NCBI GenBank assembly: GCA_029204225.1
Contig: CM055092.1
Span: 18,002,886 to 18,066,885 of the forward strand
DNA: 64,000 nt
Origin: Diphasiastrum complanatum
Taxonomy: Eukaryota > Streptophyta > Lycopodiopsida > Lycopodiales > Lycopodiaceae
Direction: 5' to 3'
Part shown: positions 10,049 through 21,990 of the stretch, in pieces
How the letters are laid out: the number at the start of each line of letters is the position of its first letter
Numbering within the stretch: the first letter of the stretch is position 1
Notes under the pieces: model-generated
The model's database searches: none
What the model saw: only the letters and a program-made list of their open reading frames with translations
Told to the model about the DNA's origin: nothing
Translations under genes and position numbers: made by a program

Positions 10049-13000
10049 TCCTGCATTGCCTTCTGATACATTCTCATGCAGTTATAATTCGTTTATGATC
10101 ATCATGTCTTCTACCGATACTTCCCAGTCTCCGCGCTATACTATCCATCGTGATGTCCCATCTGCAACGGACATAATGATTCTTCTTAGCACAAGCATGG
10201 TCACTCAGTGGATGACCCTTGAGGAGCCTCTACTTACTGCAATGGGTATTCATGAGAGAGCCTTTTCGGGACACATCAATATGGATTTCATCACTCTTGC
10301 CTTCAGTACGTGGAAGGAAGAGAAATCCAGGTATTACATCACCTTCCAAGGAGCCACACAAAGGTGCGCGTCACTGAGGCCGCACTTGCAGCTATAGGAA
10401 TCTCATCTGGTAGGCACGCCTCACCCAATCACAAGCACGCCAAACAGGCCATCAAGCCATACATTGACCTCACCAGCGATTTGCATTGGACTAATGATGG
10501 TTACCTTCTGGAAGCCATCACTGAGCCTTCCATCCACGCCGCTGCCCAATTGTTGAATCATTTCCTGATGGTTTGGCAACCTCAGGAAAGATCGCATCAC
10601 ATCTCAAATCCTTCACACGATAGTGGAGTCCAACATCAAGGTGGCCAAAGCCCCTCTTGAACCATATAACTGGTTCAAGACTGTTTCTGGTGAGCTCAAC
10701 CGAGCTATTAAGGCCAATACAAAGCATTAGTTCGCCGCTGGCTCTCTATTGTCCCCTCTTAGCTGCTTCTCACTTAGAAAGCAAAATCCATGGCTTCCAC
10801 CTGGATTTTGTGCTTTCGGTTTACGAAGAAGCACCAGCCGAGTCATTTCACCAGGCCTCAAGTTCTCATAGTCGTCGTCGTCCACGCAGCGAGATCGTAA
10901 TTCCTGACTCGTCTTCCGCGTCATGACATCGTACTAGGCATACCTCGTCAACTGCGCTTCCACCCCCTGCTGCTGTTCGCACTGAACTTCCCATTCCCCT
11001 CACCTCTGATGCGTCCCTCGCCTTTGCTCACAGACAAGGACAGTATGTGACCATTGGGCCTACCATTCTCATCACAACTGCCCAGGCCGCCACACCCCCG
11101 CACACCGAAGCAACCTCACCCAACACACAGTTCTTCATGGATATGTTCGATGATTCCGACCCCCCTTGGGGCCACCGAAATCTTTGAGATGCCCCAGAGC
11201 CCAACACCCTTTGAACACCAATCCCCTAGAAGAGGATTCGAGCATATCCATGAAGCTACTGTTGGTGTCGAAGATGCCAGTCAGCAACCACCCATGCAGG
11301 GTAGCCCAGCCACACTTCAGGTCAACATAGCTGTCAAGTCACCAAAGCAGTTCGACGCCATGGTGCCTGAAAGGTTTGAAGACGAGGATATTTTTGAAGA
11401 AGAAGAGACTTTGGCACCTATTCCACGCCTACCACGGAGAGTACGATCAGGGTCTCCTGCTGCTGCCAACCTCCACGACTATCGATTCTGGTGATGCTCT
11501 TGGGATAGTTTCAAGCCTTGGGTAGGTCATCCAGTCTATGCTGGATAAACAAAAGAAAATGGAACAGAGGATCTCTGTTTTAGGATCTGAAAACACTCTG
11601 ATCAGCCCAAAAATTGTCCAGCTGGATCGAGAGGTGAAGATAGCCAAGCAACATGAAGAAAAGGCTGAAAGCGAAAAGACATTGGCCCAGCAACAAGCTG
11701 ATTGCTTGGAAACCTACATCAGCTCCCTGCAAAATGCCCTGACAACTGCACAGGATCAGGGAGATAAGACAATGCAAGATGCCAAGCAACAGGTGCAGCT
11801 ACTAAAGGGGAAATTACAAATGGCCGAAAACATCGCACACGGCTTCAAGGTGAATTGGATGCGACGACCCTGAGCGTGATGCATATCTGCAAACACAAAT
11901 ACCCGATCATCTGGTCACACCAACGGAGATTTCATATTTGTTCAAGAAGGTGGAAACATACAAAGTGGCCCTTCAGGGATTCCAAAGCTTTGATAGGTTC
12001 AAAGGAGCAGCTTCAACCGAGTTGGAAAAGGCAAAAGAGACCATCAACGCTTATGAAAAAGCCGCCGCTCAAGTGTTGGAAGACGGACCACAAATCCCTA
12101 TCCCGGTCATGCCGCAATAATCCCATTCGCGCCAAGAAGCTGTACAGATGGATACAAGGGTTGATTCAAGCATGGACCAGGGGAGAGCTCCAGATCTAGC
12201 AGATTAACCGCCAACTATACCCGCAGTACAAGCGGGTCCATCCTCATCAAGCACAAGCCAGTTATTCAGAAGGCCCATCAGCGTCGAGGACCAGATCCAG
12301 ATCTTCTTAAAGCAGCATCCACATGAGTCCTCGCATGGTGGATGGCTTCTCAAATTTAAGACCTCTGAGATCGAGGCCGGCAAAGAATTGGACAAAATAC
12401 CTGCATTGGGAGAGCAGCCGGCATGGAGAATCACGTTTTCGAGAAAACTCCGGAATCAATTAGGAGTTACGTCGCCAGCCCTCGCCAGTTGCGGGTAGAT
12501 CCTTATTACGTGCCAATGCCGCGAAGACAAAAATGGAAAGATTTGGGATTGGCTATGGATAAAATCAACATCCATATGCCCAATTGGCCAATCATCCACC
12601 AGACTTACAACTGAAATATTTCAGTGGATTTCCACTGGGCCTTACAGGCATATCAGAGAGAGTATGTCCACTCTCCGCATCCAACGGTGCAACAATCGGC
12701 AATGTTTGCAAAAGATCTAACTCTGTTGGCGTCAGTGGCAACCAAATGGGACGATTGCCTTCCTACCCTGGCATTTGATCCAAATAAGCCGATGGCCTCA
12801 GAGCAAATCAAAGATCAGATGTCGATTGCTCGACTGTATTTACGTGCGGCTATGATGGGAGGCTCTTGGGAATCCTGCTTCACCTCATGGACAACTTCCA
12901 AGTGGATTGTCGAAGCCCACCGTTGTTTCCTGTCGCATAATTTGGATTTCAATACTACACGCCTTGACTTTATGGAGAAGGTGCAATATCATTAAATCAA

Positions 13001-13084
13001 GATTCGGCGCGAAGCCAATAAAAGTCCCCAATAATTGCATATTGCAGGTGTTGTGGGACCGCCACCAGTTTTGGTGGGGGATAC
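10049..13084 (+). mobile_element. Truncated gypsy 3' region: extra-ORF copy 1
   Basis: Homologous from TCCTGCATTGCC (10049) to the LTR with 19018-21990. It carries a long extra ORF in pieces, from MSSTDTSQSP (ATG at 10104) down to about 13010. The order is an N-terminal globular part (about 10104-10720), a Ser/Pro-rich linker (about 10830-11490), a coiled-coil-like Lys/Glu/Gln-rich part (about 11540-11870) and a C-terminal globular part with RRQKWKDLGLAMDKI (about 12330-13010). Frameshifts and stops break it. A TAG after KANTKH (about 10728) is also present in copy 2, so it is either ancestral or an inherited lesion. It has no upstream LTR or pol, so it is the 3' remnant of another copy. I do not recognise the protein family. 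Confidence 0.8.
13073..13081 (+). promoter_or_regulatory. Polypurine tract upstream of the shared LTR
   Basis: GGTGGGGGA lies 3 bases before the LTR start TGTTGGAGGG. It is the plus-strand primer site of the truncated upstream copy. Its presence directly before this LTR, instead of a target duplication, shows that the LTR was the 3' LTR of another copy. Confidence 0.75.
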
Positions 13085-13830
13085 TGTTGGAGGGTTTGCG
13101 GATCCCAAGGTAACCCTAAACCTAGTTAATAAGTGAGAGGGATTTGGCACCATGCGTATGTAAGTCCAACCTGATGACCACATAGTTATTTGATTGATTA
13201 GTTAAAAGTCAATAAAAGGACTTTAGGCCTTTTTGCGGGACTTTTAATGTCGTAGGGCCTAAATGTCAAGTTAGTGAATAAAGTTGGGTTTCCCTCCAAT
13301 TTTGATGGTTCCCACACTTTTTTAAATTTGAATAAAAAGAGAGGCCAGACTGGACCAATAGGATTCAGAGGCCAGGGTCCTCTTCTCTACTATAAAAAGG
13401 GACCAACTCGAGTTGCTCCTGATGTTCATTTCCTCATTTCAATAAAGCAGATTGGTTCTCTTTAGAAATGGATTGATGAATGTCCTTGCTCCTCCTCTCT
13501 TTTCCTCCATTTCTCATGCTTTCTTTGGATTTTGCTAATTGTTGGACTTGATCATTATTGGGATTGCTATTTCTTATGCTTTTTGTGAGAGAGAAAGGGA
13601 GAGAGAGAAGAGTAAGCTTCTATCATTGTTGTGGATTTAGGGTGAATGGAAGTAGGGTTAATGCTTAGTGTTAATGGATGTTAGTGTTAGATCCTCCATT
13701 CATGTTGAAATCTGAACTATACTATCGCTCTCATGGGAACGAACCTCCGCGTGACAACTAATTTCGTCTCTTCGATGCTAGATTGACTAGATCTTGGATT
13801 CAGGTTAGGCAAGGAAAGAAACCCACTACA
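13085..13830 (+). repeat. Gypsy LTR 1 (746 bp)
   Basis: Starts TGTTGGAGGG and ends CCCACTACA, with the usual TG...CA ends. It is nearly identical over its length to 21991-22738. A PPT lies before it and a PBS after it, so it serves as 3' LTR for the left copy and 5' LTR for the right copy. A TATA-like CTACTATAAAAAGG stands at about 13388-13401, consistent with the LTR promoter. Confidence 0.9.
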
Positions 13831-13834
13831 ATTT

Positions 13835-13852
13835 TGGTGCCGTTCCCGGGGA
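13835..13852 (+). promoter_or_regulatory. Gypsy primer-binding site (tRNA-Asp-like)
   Basis: TGGTGCCGTTCCCGGGGA lies 4 bases after the LTR. It differs at two positions from TGGCGCCGTTGCCGGGGA, the tRNA-Asp-type PBS used by many plant Tat/Athila-group gypsy elements. This supports the LTR boundary and hints at that clade. Confidence 0.8.
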
Positions 13853-15052
13853 GCTACGCCAATTTTTCAGTCTGCAGCATGCTTGGTTGATGGTTAGTTT
13901 GCATTAGGCATCTTGTCGTGGCATGAATAACGTTAAAACTGCATTGTAGGGATAGTTTGGATTGATTTTGCTAGATTTTGAGTGGATTTGCTTGTTTGAA
14001 ATCTAATCTGATTATCAAACAGGAAAATCTATTCAGATCACTAATCTTAAGATCTATTTGGATTTGAGATATCAGAGAAAATAACAAAAATCGGTCAAAT
14101 CTATCAAATTTGGTCAAAAAGAGGCAAAAATCGTCATCAGACCCTAGAACTTTTTACCCTCTTTTAAGAAATCTTCGCCGAGTTGCATACCCGTTCGGTT
14201 TTGGTTACAAAACCCTCAATTTGAAGGGCAAAGATTAATTCCCGGCAGATTTCTAGAAACATCAGAAAAACCACCAAAAAACACCAAAAATTATCAAAAT
14301 CCTAAAAAATACAGAAAAAGAATCTTTGCCCAATTCACTGTGCTCAGATGTGATTCAGATCTATCTACTGCCAAGTCGACAAAGAATAATACCAAAAATA
14401 GAAAAGGTTTTCAGAGGATCAGTTGTCATATTGTCATATTTTTGTCAAAAAAGTCACTTTTTTGCAAAATTACCAATATTACTCTTGATCCTTTGCTAGA
14501 ACCTTCGCCGAGTTTTCAGAACATTCTATTTATATAAAAATACTATTTTTGAGTTCGGCAAAGATTTATCTTGATCAGATCACAAAAAATCTTGATTTTT
14601 ACCCTCGCCAGATCACAAAAACTGTATTTTCTTGTGTCAGAAACCTTCACCCGGTTGTCCATAGTTTTATCTGTGTTAGATCTTCCATCTGAGAAATCGG
14701 TGAAGGTTATTTCCCAAGAAATTGCCAGAAAAGTGTTCAGAGAGTTTTTATCCCAAAATAGCATTGTTGAACCTTCGCCGAGCTAACCTTCGCCTAGAAA
14801 ACCTTCGCCAGCCCTATTTCTAGTTTCTGATTTTCCAAATCAAGTCTCTGTCAAAATTTGGATCAGATCTGATATATTCTGAATTGGACTCTGAGAGATT
14901 TATCATTCTTGAGAAGTATTGATTGATCAAATTTTGGGTAGGTTTTCATCATATAGAATCAGATTCTTGAAAAGTGGAATAGAGCTAGTAGATCTAATCT
15001 GAGATAGTTTTTGGAAAAATCTATATCCAATCACATTATCAATTTGATCTAA

Positions 15053-16060
15053 ATGGCTGCCTCTGGACGTGCTCCTGGAGGTGCTCCACAGGAGGTCAAT
15101 CCAATTATTGTTAGAAGAGCACCCCGATTGGATCTACCCAAATATAATGGATTAACAGATCCAGTTCGATTTCTTCATATCTATGCTGAATCCTATGAGG
15201 TCTTTGGTGAGATTTATCCTCAAGATAAACCTAAGCTGTTTCTATGGCCTTACAGGTGCAGCACAAGATTGGTACTATAACCAAGATGAAACTGACCGTA
15301 CAGATTGGGAGGCTGTTAAACGAGCCCTTATTACACGGTTCAAACCACAGAAGTTTATGGAAGAAGTAAAATTAAAATTGGAAAGTGGGAAATGGTTCGA
15401 GATTACATCGAAAGGGTGAAACATCTTAGATCTACATGTGAGCCTGAGCTGATTAATGAAAATGACATGATTATGTGGTTTTTCTCAGGTCTACCTAAAC
15501 GGATCATACGTGAACTGAAACACCATAATGAGTACGCACTTTTGCAAAATGCGATGGACGATGCAATTCGAAAGGAGGACGAAGATTCAGATAATGAGCC
15601 GAATGTCAGAATGTTGCCTTATATAGCAGGGCAGACTACTACAACATCCACCACTATTGCATCAACGAATGCCAATGCTACTGCAGAAATGATGCTCAAT
15701 GAGTTCGAGAAACTTGGGAAGACCCAGCAGAAACATATGGAAAAGTTGCAGTTGCAATTTGATGAGAAGATCAAAGCATTGGAAAATTTCCACGGAGAAG
15801 CAAACAAGAAACCTGAGAAGTTTGCAAAGACTTTTCCTACCAAGGAAAATGTCTGTTCTATTTGTACAAGAAATCACACAGTGAACAAGTGTCCTCAATT
15901 GAAAAAATGAATGGGAATCAGTGTTTGCCATATGTGTAATTCACCTGACCATGAGACTGCCTTTTGCAACTTCAACCCTCGGATGATTCAGCAACAGTAT
16001 GCCCAGATGGGATACCGAGATCCACAATATGGAGGCAATCCAGCAGGAATACTACGACAA
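15053..16060 (+). pseudogene. Gypsy gag with CCHC-type knuckles
   Basis: ATG at 15053 (MAASGRAPGG). LDLPKYNGLTDPVRFLHIYA and GAAQDWYYNQ are typical of retrotransposon gag capsids. The frame changes near 15250 and again near 15390, where VRDYIERVKHLR resumes. It then runs to a stop at 15908-15910. A first Cys/His knuckle (CSICTRNHTVNKC) lies before this stop and a second (CHMCNSPDHETAFC) directly after it at about 15928-15969. The C-terminal continuation appears on the opposite strand next door. Confidence 0.85.
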
Positions 16061-16069
16061 TCTACTCTT

Positions 16070-16915
16070 GGATACCCGGAGCATCTAGCCTTGCTTGCCC
16101 CACCAAAGCACTCCGCTCCTCCTGCCAATTTGATGGAACCAGAACCTTACGGTCTTCTGATTCTTCTTGAGCTAACTTTTGCGCTAAGACTTCTTTTGCT
16201 TTTGGCACCAACTTTAGGAGCTCTCCCAATGAAATATTGGTCTTGCTAGACAAAATATTTATGAGTAATTCTGTATGCGTTGCTTCCGGTTCCGTCATCT
16301 TGAAGGGTTGTTCGTGATGATGTAATTGATCATTCATATCTGTACGTAAATTTCTTGAAGGCTGCAATGGTGAAGACCGAACTTCAGTTGTTACTTTAGC
16401 AGCTTCAAGTTCATCGTCTTCTTGCAGATGCTTAATCCACTGTCTCATATCCTGATATCTTCGTTTTTCTGCATTAAGATTTGGATAAACTTCTGATGCT
16501 ATTGGTGTATCGTTCAATGGTATAGAATCAGCAGGTACTGAATCCACTAATGGTTCTTTTTGCTCTTTTGCTCTGGTGACCACCATCAAGGGTGCACTTG
16601 GTTTATTATGAGCTACTGATCCTTGCTTGATTGTTATCAAATTTACAGGTACTGTAGTTGGCGGTGGCTTCGGTCTTGTTGGACAGTCTTTATAGCAATG
16701 CCCATATCCACAGTCACTACAGAATGGTACAAATTTTTCTTTATTTGGGCATTCTACAACTCTGTGATTTTCTCCACAAGCAAAGCATCCAAGTGGTGCT
16801 CTGGCCCAATTTCTCGAGGCTTGTTGTTGAGCGGCAGCATAAATGGCATACTGTTCTGAAGATCCACCTTCCTGATCATTACCATAGCTCCGTTACTTTA
16901 CTTGGTAAATAAGAT
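16070..16915 (-). pseudogene. Inverted gag C-terminal segment inside the gypsy element
   Basis: The minus strand is open for 192 codons (16640-16062) and further upstream encodes two more knuckles, CFACGENHRVVEC and CSDCGYGHCYKDC (about 16800-16680). It continues with PTRPKPPPTTVPVN, VVTRAKEQ and LLINILSSKTNISLGELLKL. The same element on the plus strand has knuckles just before this segment. This looks like gag-to-protease linker DNA turned around in place, rather than an independent gene. Confidence 0.7.
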
Positions 16916-16917
16916 GT

Positions 16918-18250
16918 GTAATACTGGACGTATTGCAAGATGGTTATTACTATTGACTAAATTTGACTTTTGAATTGTGGTCAGAAAGGGGAAGCAACAT
17001 TATCTAGCCAATCACGTTTCACGAATTGAATCCGCACCAGTTAATACTGAAGTGGATGATGAACTGCCAGATGTTGCGTTGTTTTATATTGAAGTAGTAC
17101 CTGAGTGGGCGTCATATATTGTTGAGTACCTAATGCTAGGACAACCGAATGACTCCCAGATCTAATCATGTTTTCACATGATGGCATGGGTGGAGGACAC
17201 TTCTCTACAAATATTACTGTTCGCAAACTTTTGCAATCCGGTTGTTGGTGGCCTACGCTTCATAAGGACACAGAAAATTTTATTCAGACATGTGATGTCT
17301 GCCAGCGAGCACGACGGCCTACTCGACAGAATTATGAACCCTTACATCTGGTTTTATCGCAAGCACCATTTGAAAAATCGGGATTGGATTATGTTGGTCA
17401 TATTCATCCCGCTGCTCAAGGATCTCAGGCTCGATACATTATCGTCGCAACTGATTATATGACCAAGTGGGTTGAAGCCAAAGCTGTCAAAGTAGCTGAT
17501 GCGAAATCTACAGCTAAGTTTCTATATGAAAATATTTTAGTCAGATTTGGATGTCCGATCAAAATTGTCAGTGATCGGGGCACACACTTTGTTAATCAAA
17601 CAATAAAGTGTTTATTCAAAGACTTTTTTGTTATACACAGATTTAGTACTCCCTATTATCCTAGAGGGAATGGCCAAGCTAAATCTTCAAATAAGGTTCT
17701 TTGCACCATTATGACAAAGACAGTTGAAGCGAGTCAGTCTGATTGGGAACATAAACTGTATGCAGCATTATGGGCATTCAGACCCGCTTACAAAAATAGT
17801 ACAAATCAAACACCTTTTCAACTGGTTTATGGTCAAGATCTTGTTATGCCAATTGAATTTTTAATCCCATCTTTATGCATAGCAGCAACGGAACGATTAA
17901 ATGATGATCAGTCTTTACAAATTCGCCATGATGCATTGCACAAATTATGTGAAACCTGATTGATGGCAGTTCATGCCTTAGCAGCAGAGAAAGCCCGCCG
18001 CAAGGCATGGCACGATCGGTGATTGCATAAGAAAGATCTGGAAGCAGGAGATCTTGCATTGATGTACAAAACCAAGCTGATCAAGGGTAAGTTAAAGTTT
18101 ACTGGGGAAGGCCCATATAAAGTGAAGGAAATCCTGAACTATGGCACAATAATTCTTGAGCACTTGGATGGGAAACGATTTGATACTCTGGTAAATGGCA
18201 ACCGATTACGCAAGTTTCGGCAGCCTGCTCCGCCAATTCAGCAAGCTTGA
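16918..18250 (+). pseudogene. Gypsy RNase H end and integrase
   Basis: NTGRIARWLLLLTKF and KGKQHYLANHVSRIES mark the end of RNase H. The integrase follows: a GGHFS and CDVCQRA zinc-binding region (about 17190-17310), the core with ATDYMTKWVEA (first Asp), IKIVSDRGTHFVNQ (second Asp) and GNGQAKSSNK where GQAESSNK is expected. The catalytic Glu is replaced by Lys (about 17692). In-frame TGA codons at 17957-17959 and 18019-18021 both sit where CGA would give Arg, so they look like C-to-T decay. The C-terminal domain (GDLALMYKTKLIKGKL, RLRKF) ends at 18250. Integration activity is not expected. Confidence 0.9.
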
Positions 18251-19018
18251 TCTCAATATATTTTTTCATTTTATTTGTTTTCATTTATTTGTTCTCAATA
18301 TTTAATTTGTTGACTTTTTTTGGAAAAAGACAGTTGAAAAAAAATAAAAATGAAAAAAAATAAGGAAAGACTGATGAGCAAAAGTCAAGAAGTCATCAAC
18401 ATAAGGAAACATAAGCACAATATTTTTATGGAAAGTGACTTAGAAAACCACTGTTTTGGGCCGATTTGGCCAAAACAGTATCAGAAACCTTCGCTGAGAT
18501 TTTAGACTGTACATCCACCCTTGATTTATCTAAATTGAGGTGGGCAAAGGTTTCTGACAAGAGAAAATTCAATTTTTGAGTCAGGTGAATGTTCAGTGAT
18601 ATTCCATTTTGGAAACCTTCGCTGAGCATCATAACATCATTATGAACCTTCACCAACCTACTAGATGATCTTAAAATGTCAAAATTAGGTTGTCCATAGG
18701 TTCAGATTGTGGAAAAAAGCATTTATGACAGTACATGGGCGAAGGACCCTCCTGGGCAAAGGTTCATCCTTCGCCAGCCCTGTAAAACGTTCGCCTGATA
18801 GGTTCAGATCCCTAGAAACCTTCGCCGAGATTTTTATAGCCTATTTTTACAGTATTGTACATGCTTGCAAATTTTTGTTCATAAATGATCAGCCCAACTA
18901 CTATTCAGTGTGATGGACCCACCATATTCACCTATAAGTTGGCTGAATTCGATTCATTCCTCACTTGTGCTAGCGAAGCTCTTGCGAATTTTTCTTGCGA
19001 CCAAAGCCTTCCAAATTT
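18251..19018 (+). other. Gypsy spacer with clustered AACCTTCGCC-type motifs
   Basis: AT-rich DNA after integrase. At about 18480-18840 it holds several copies of a short motif of the form AACCTTCGC(C/T)GAG or its relatives, in both orientations. The same motif clusters in the leader at about 14170-14820. Confidence 0.65.
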
Positions 19019-21940
19019 CCTGCATTGCCTTCTGATGCATTCTCACGCGGTTATAGTTCCTTTATGATCATCATGTCTTCTACCGATACTTCCCAGTCTC
19101 TGTGCTATACTATCCATCGTGATGTCCCATCTGCAACGGACATCATGAATCTTCCTAGCACAAGCATGGTCACTCAGTGGATGACCCTTGCGGAGCCTCT
19201 ACTTACTGCAATGGGTATTCATGAGAGAGCCATTTCGGGATGCATCAATATGGATTTCATCACTCTTGCCTTCAGTACGTGGAAGGAAGAGAAATCCAAG
19301 TTTTGCATCACCTTCCAAGGAGCCACACACAAGGTGCGCGTCACTGAGGCCGCACTTGCAGCTATAGGAATCTCATCCGGTATGCACGCCTCACCCAATC
19401 ACAAGCACGCCAAACATGCCATCAAGCCATACATTGCCCTCACCAACAATCTGCATTGGACTAATGATGGTTACCTTCTGGAAGCCATCACTGAGCCTTC
19501 CATCCATGCCGCTGTCCAATTGTTGAATCATTTCCTGATGGTTGGCAACCTCAGGAAAGATCGCATCACATCTCAAATCCTTCACACGATAGTGGAGTCC
19601 AACATCAAGGTGGCCAAAGCCCCTCTTGAACCATATAACTGGTTCAAGACTGTTTCTGGTGAGCTCAACTGAGCTATTAAGGCCAATACAAAGCAGTAGT
19701 TCACCGCTGGCTCTCTATTGTCCCTCTTAGCTGCTTCTCACTTAGAAAACAAAATTCATGGCTTCCACCTGGATTCTGTGCTTTCGGTTTACGAAGAAGC
19801 ACCAGCCGAGTCATTTCACCAGGCCTCAAGTTCTCATAGTCGTCATCGTCCATGCAGCGAGATCGTAATTCCTGACTCGCCTTCCGCGTCACGACATTGT
19901 ACTAGGCATACCTCGTCAGCTGCGCTTCCACCCCCTTCCGCTGTTCGCACTGAACTTCCCATTCCCCTCACCTCTGTTGCTTCCCTCGTCTTTGCTCACA
20001 GACAAGGACAGTCTGTGACCATTGGGCCTACCATTCCCATCACAGCTACCCATGCCGCCACACCCCCGCACACCGAAACAACCTCACCCAACACACAGTT
20101 CTTCATGGATATGTTCGATGGTCCCGACCCCCTTGGGGCCACTGAAATCTTTGAGATGCCCCAGAGCCCAGCACCCTTTGAACCCCAATCCCCTAGAAGA
20201 GGATTCGGGCATATCCATGAAGCTACTGTTGGTGTCGAAGATGCCAGTCAGGAACCCACGCAGGGTAGCCCAGCCACACTTCGGGTCGACATAGCTGTCA
20301 AGTCACCAAAGCAGTTCGACACCATAGTGCCTGAAGGGTTTGAAGACGAGGATATTTTTGAAGAAGAAGAGACTTTGGCACCTATTCCATGCCTACCACG
20401 GACAGTACCATTAGGGTCTCCTGCTGCTGTCACCTCCACTACTGTCGATTCTAGTGATGCTCTCGGGTTAGTTTCAAGCCTTCGACAAGTGATCCAATCT
20501 ATGCTATTTTAGGATCTGAAAACACTCTAATCAGCCAAAAAATTGTCCAGCTAATCTCGAGGTGAAGATAGCCAAGCAACATGAAGAAAAGGCTGAAAGC
20601 GAAAAGACATTGGCCTAGCAACAAGCTGATTGCTTGGAAACCTACATCAGCACCCTGCAAAATGCCCTGACAACAGCACAAGATCAGATAGATAAGTCAG
20701 TGCAAGATGCCAAGTAACAGGTGCAGCTGCTGAAGGGGCATTTAGAAATGGCCGAACAAGATCGCACATGGCTTCAAGGTGAATTGGATGTGACCACCCT
20801 TGAGCGTGATGCATATCTGCAAACACAAATACTCGATCATCTGGTCACACCGATGGAAATTGCATATTTGTTCAAGAAAGTGGAAACATACAAAGTGGCC
20901 CTTCAAGGATTCCAAGGTCGCTTTGATAGGTTCAAAGGAGCAGCTTCAACCGAGTTGGAAAAGGCAAAAGAGACCATCGACGCCTATGAAAAAGCCGCCG
21001 CTCAAGTGTTGGAAGCCGGACCACAAATCCCCGTCCCGGTCATGCTGCACAGATGAATACAAGGGTTGATTCGAGCATGAACTAGGGGGGAGCTCCAGAT
21101 CTAGCAGATCAACCGCCAACTATACCGGCAGTACAAGCGGGTCCATCCTCATCAAGGACAAGCCATTTATTCAGAAGGCCCATCAGCGTCGAGGACCATA
21201 TCCAGACCTTCTTAAAGCAGCATCCACAAGAGTCCTCGCATGGTAGATGGGTTCTCAAATTTAAGACCTCTGAGATCGAGGTCGGCAAAGAATTGGACAA
21301 AATACCTGCATTGGGAGAGCAGCCGACATGGAGAATCACGGTTTTTGAGAAAACTCCGAAATCAATTAGGAGTTACGTCGCTAGCCCTCACCAGTTGCGG
21401 GTAGATCCTTATTACGTGCCAATGCCGCGAAGACAAAAATGAAAAGATTTGGAATTGGCTATGGATAAAATCAACATCCATATGCCAAATTGGCCAATCA
21501 TCCACCAGCCTTACAGCTGGAATATTTCAATGGATTTCCACCGGGCCTTACAGGCATATCAGAGAGAGTATGTCCACTCTCCGGATCCAATGGTGCGACA
21601 ATCGACAATGTTTGCAAAAGATCTAACTCTGTTGGCGTCAGTGGCAACAAAATGGGACGATTGCCTTCCTACTCTGGCATTTGATTCAAATAAGTAAATG
21701 GCCTCAGAGCAAATCAAAGATCGACTACCGATTGGTCGACTGTATTTCCGTGCAGCTATGATGGGAGGCTCTTGGGAATCCCGCTTTACCTCATGGAAAA
21801 CTTCCAAGTGGATTGCCGGAGCCCACCGTTGTTTTCTCCCACATAATTTGGATTTCAATACTGCACGCCTTGACTTAATGGAGAAGGTGCAGTATCATTT
21901 AATTAAGATTCAGTGCGAAGCCAATAAAATTTCCCAATAA
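19019..21940 (+). pseudogene. Gypsy extra 3' ORF, copy 2
   Basis: It starts with ATG at 19073 (MSSTDTSQSL) or in frame further upstream. The first part is open to 19672 (about 200 codons, with TEAALAAIGISSG and NWFKTVSGELN); the stop there is TGA where copy 1 has CGA. A TAG follows at about 19697, shared with copy 1. The second part (19718-20512) holds a Ser/Pro/Thr-rich acidic linker with EDEDIFEEEET. Lys/Glu-rich coiled-coil-like pieces run about 20540-21050. The C-terminal part (about 21260-21940) contains MDKINIHMPNWPIIHQP and AMMGGSWESRF and ends at TAA 21938-21940. If joined it would be roughly 950 residues. Function is unknown. It is close in sequence to copy 1. Confidence 0.75.
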
Positions 21941-21978
21941 CTGCATATTGTAGGTGTTGTGGGACCGCCACCAGTTTT

Positions 21979-21987
21979 GGTGGGGGA
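21979..21987 (+). promoter_or_regulatory. Gypsy polypurine tract, right copy
   Basis: GGTGGGGGA stands 3 bases before the LTR start at 21991, as in the left copy. Confidence 0.75.
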
Positions 21988-21990
21988 TAC

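Noticed and set aside
9903-10397. A real fusion protein of P450 heme region and retroelement ORF
   Set aside because: The frame read through is the frameshifted one for P450 until QCAG, and it crosses the exon's GT donor; the fusion is a by-product of gypsy sequence lying in the intron.
10049-13830. The whole 3.8-kb direct repeat taken as one long LTR
   Set aside because: A PPT and TG...CA borders inside it define a 746-bp LTR, and the 5' boundary of the repeat has no PPT or LTR start.
15619-15931. Minus-strand ORFs over gag
   Set aside because: Shadows of the gag frame; the plus strand carries the recognisable gag motifs and knuckles.
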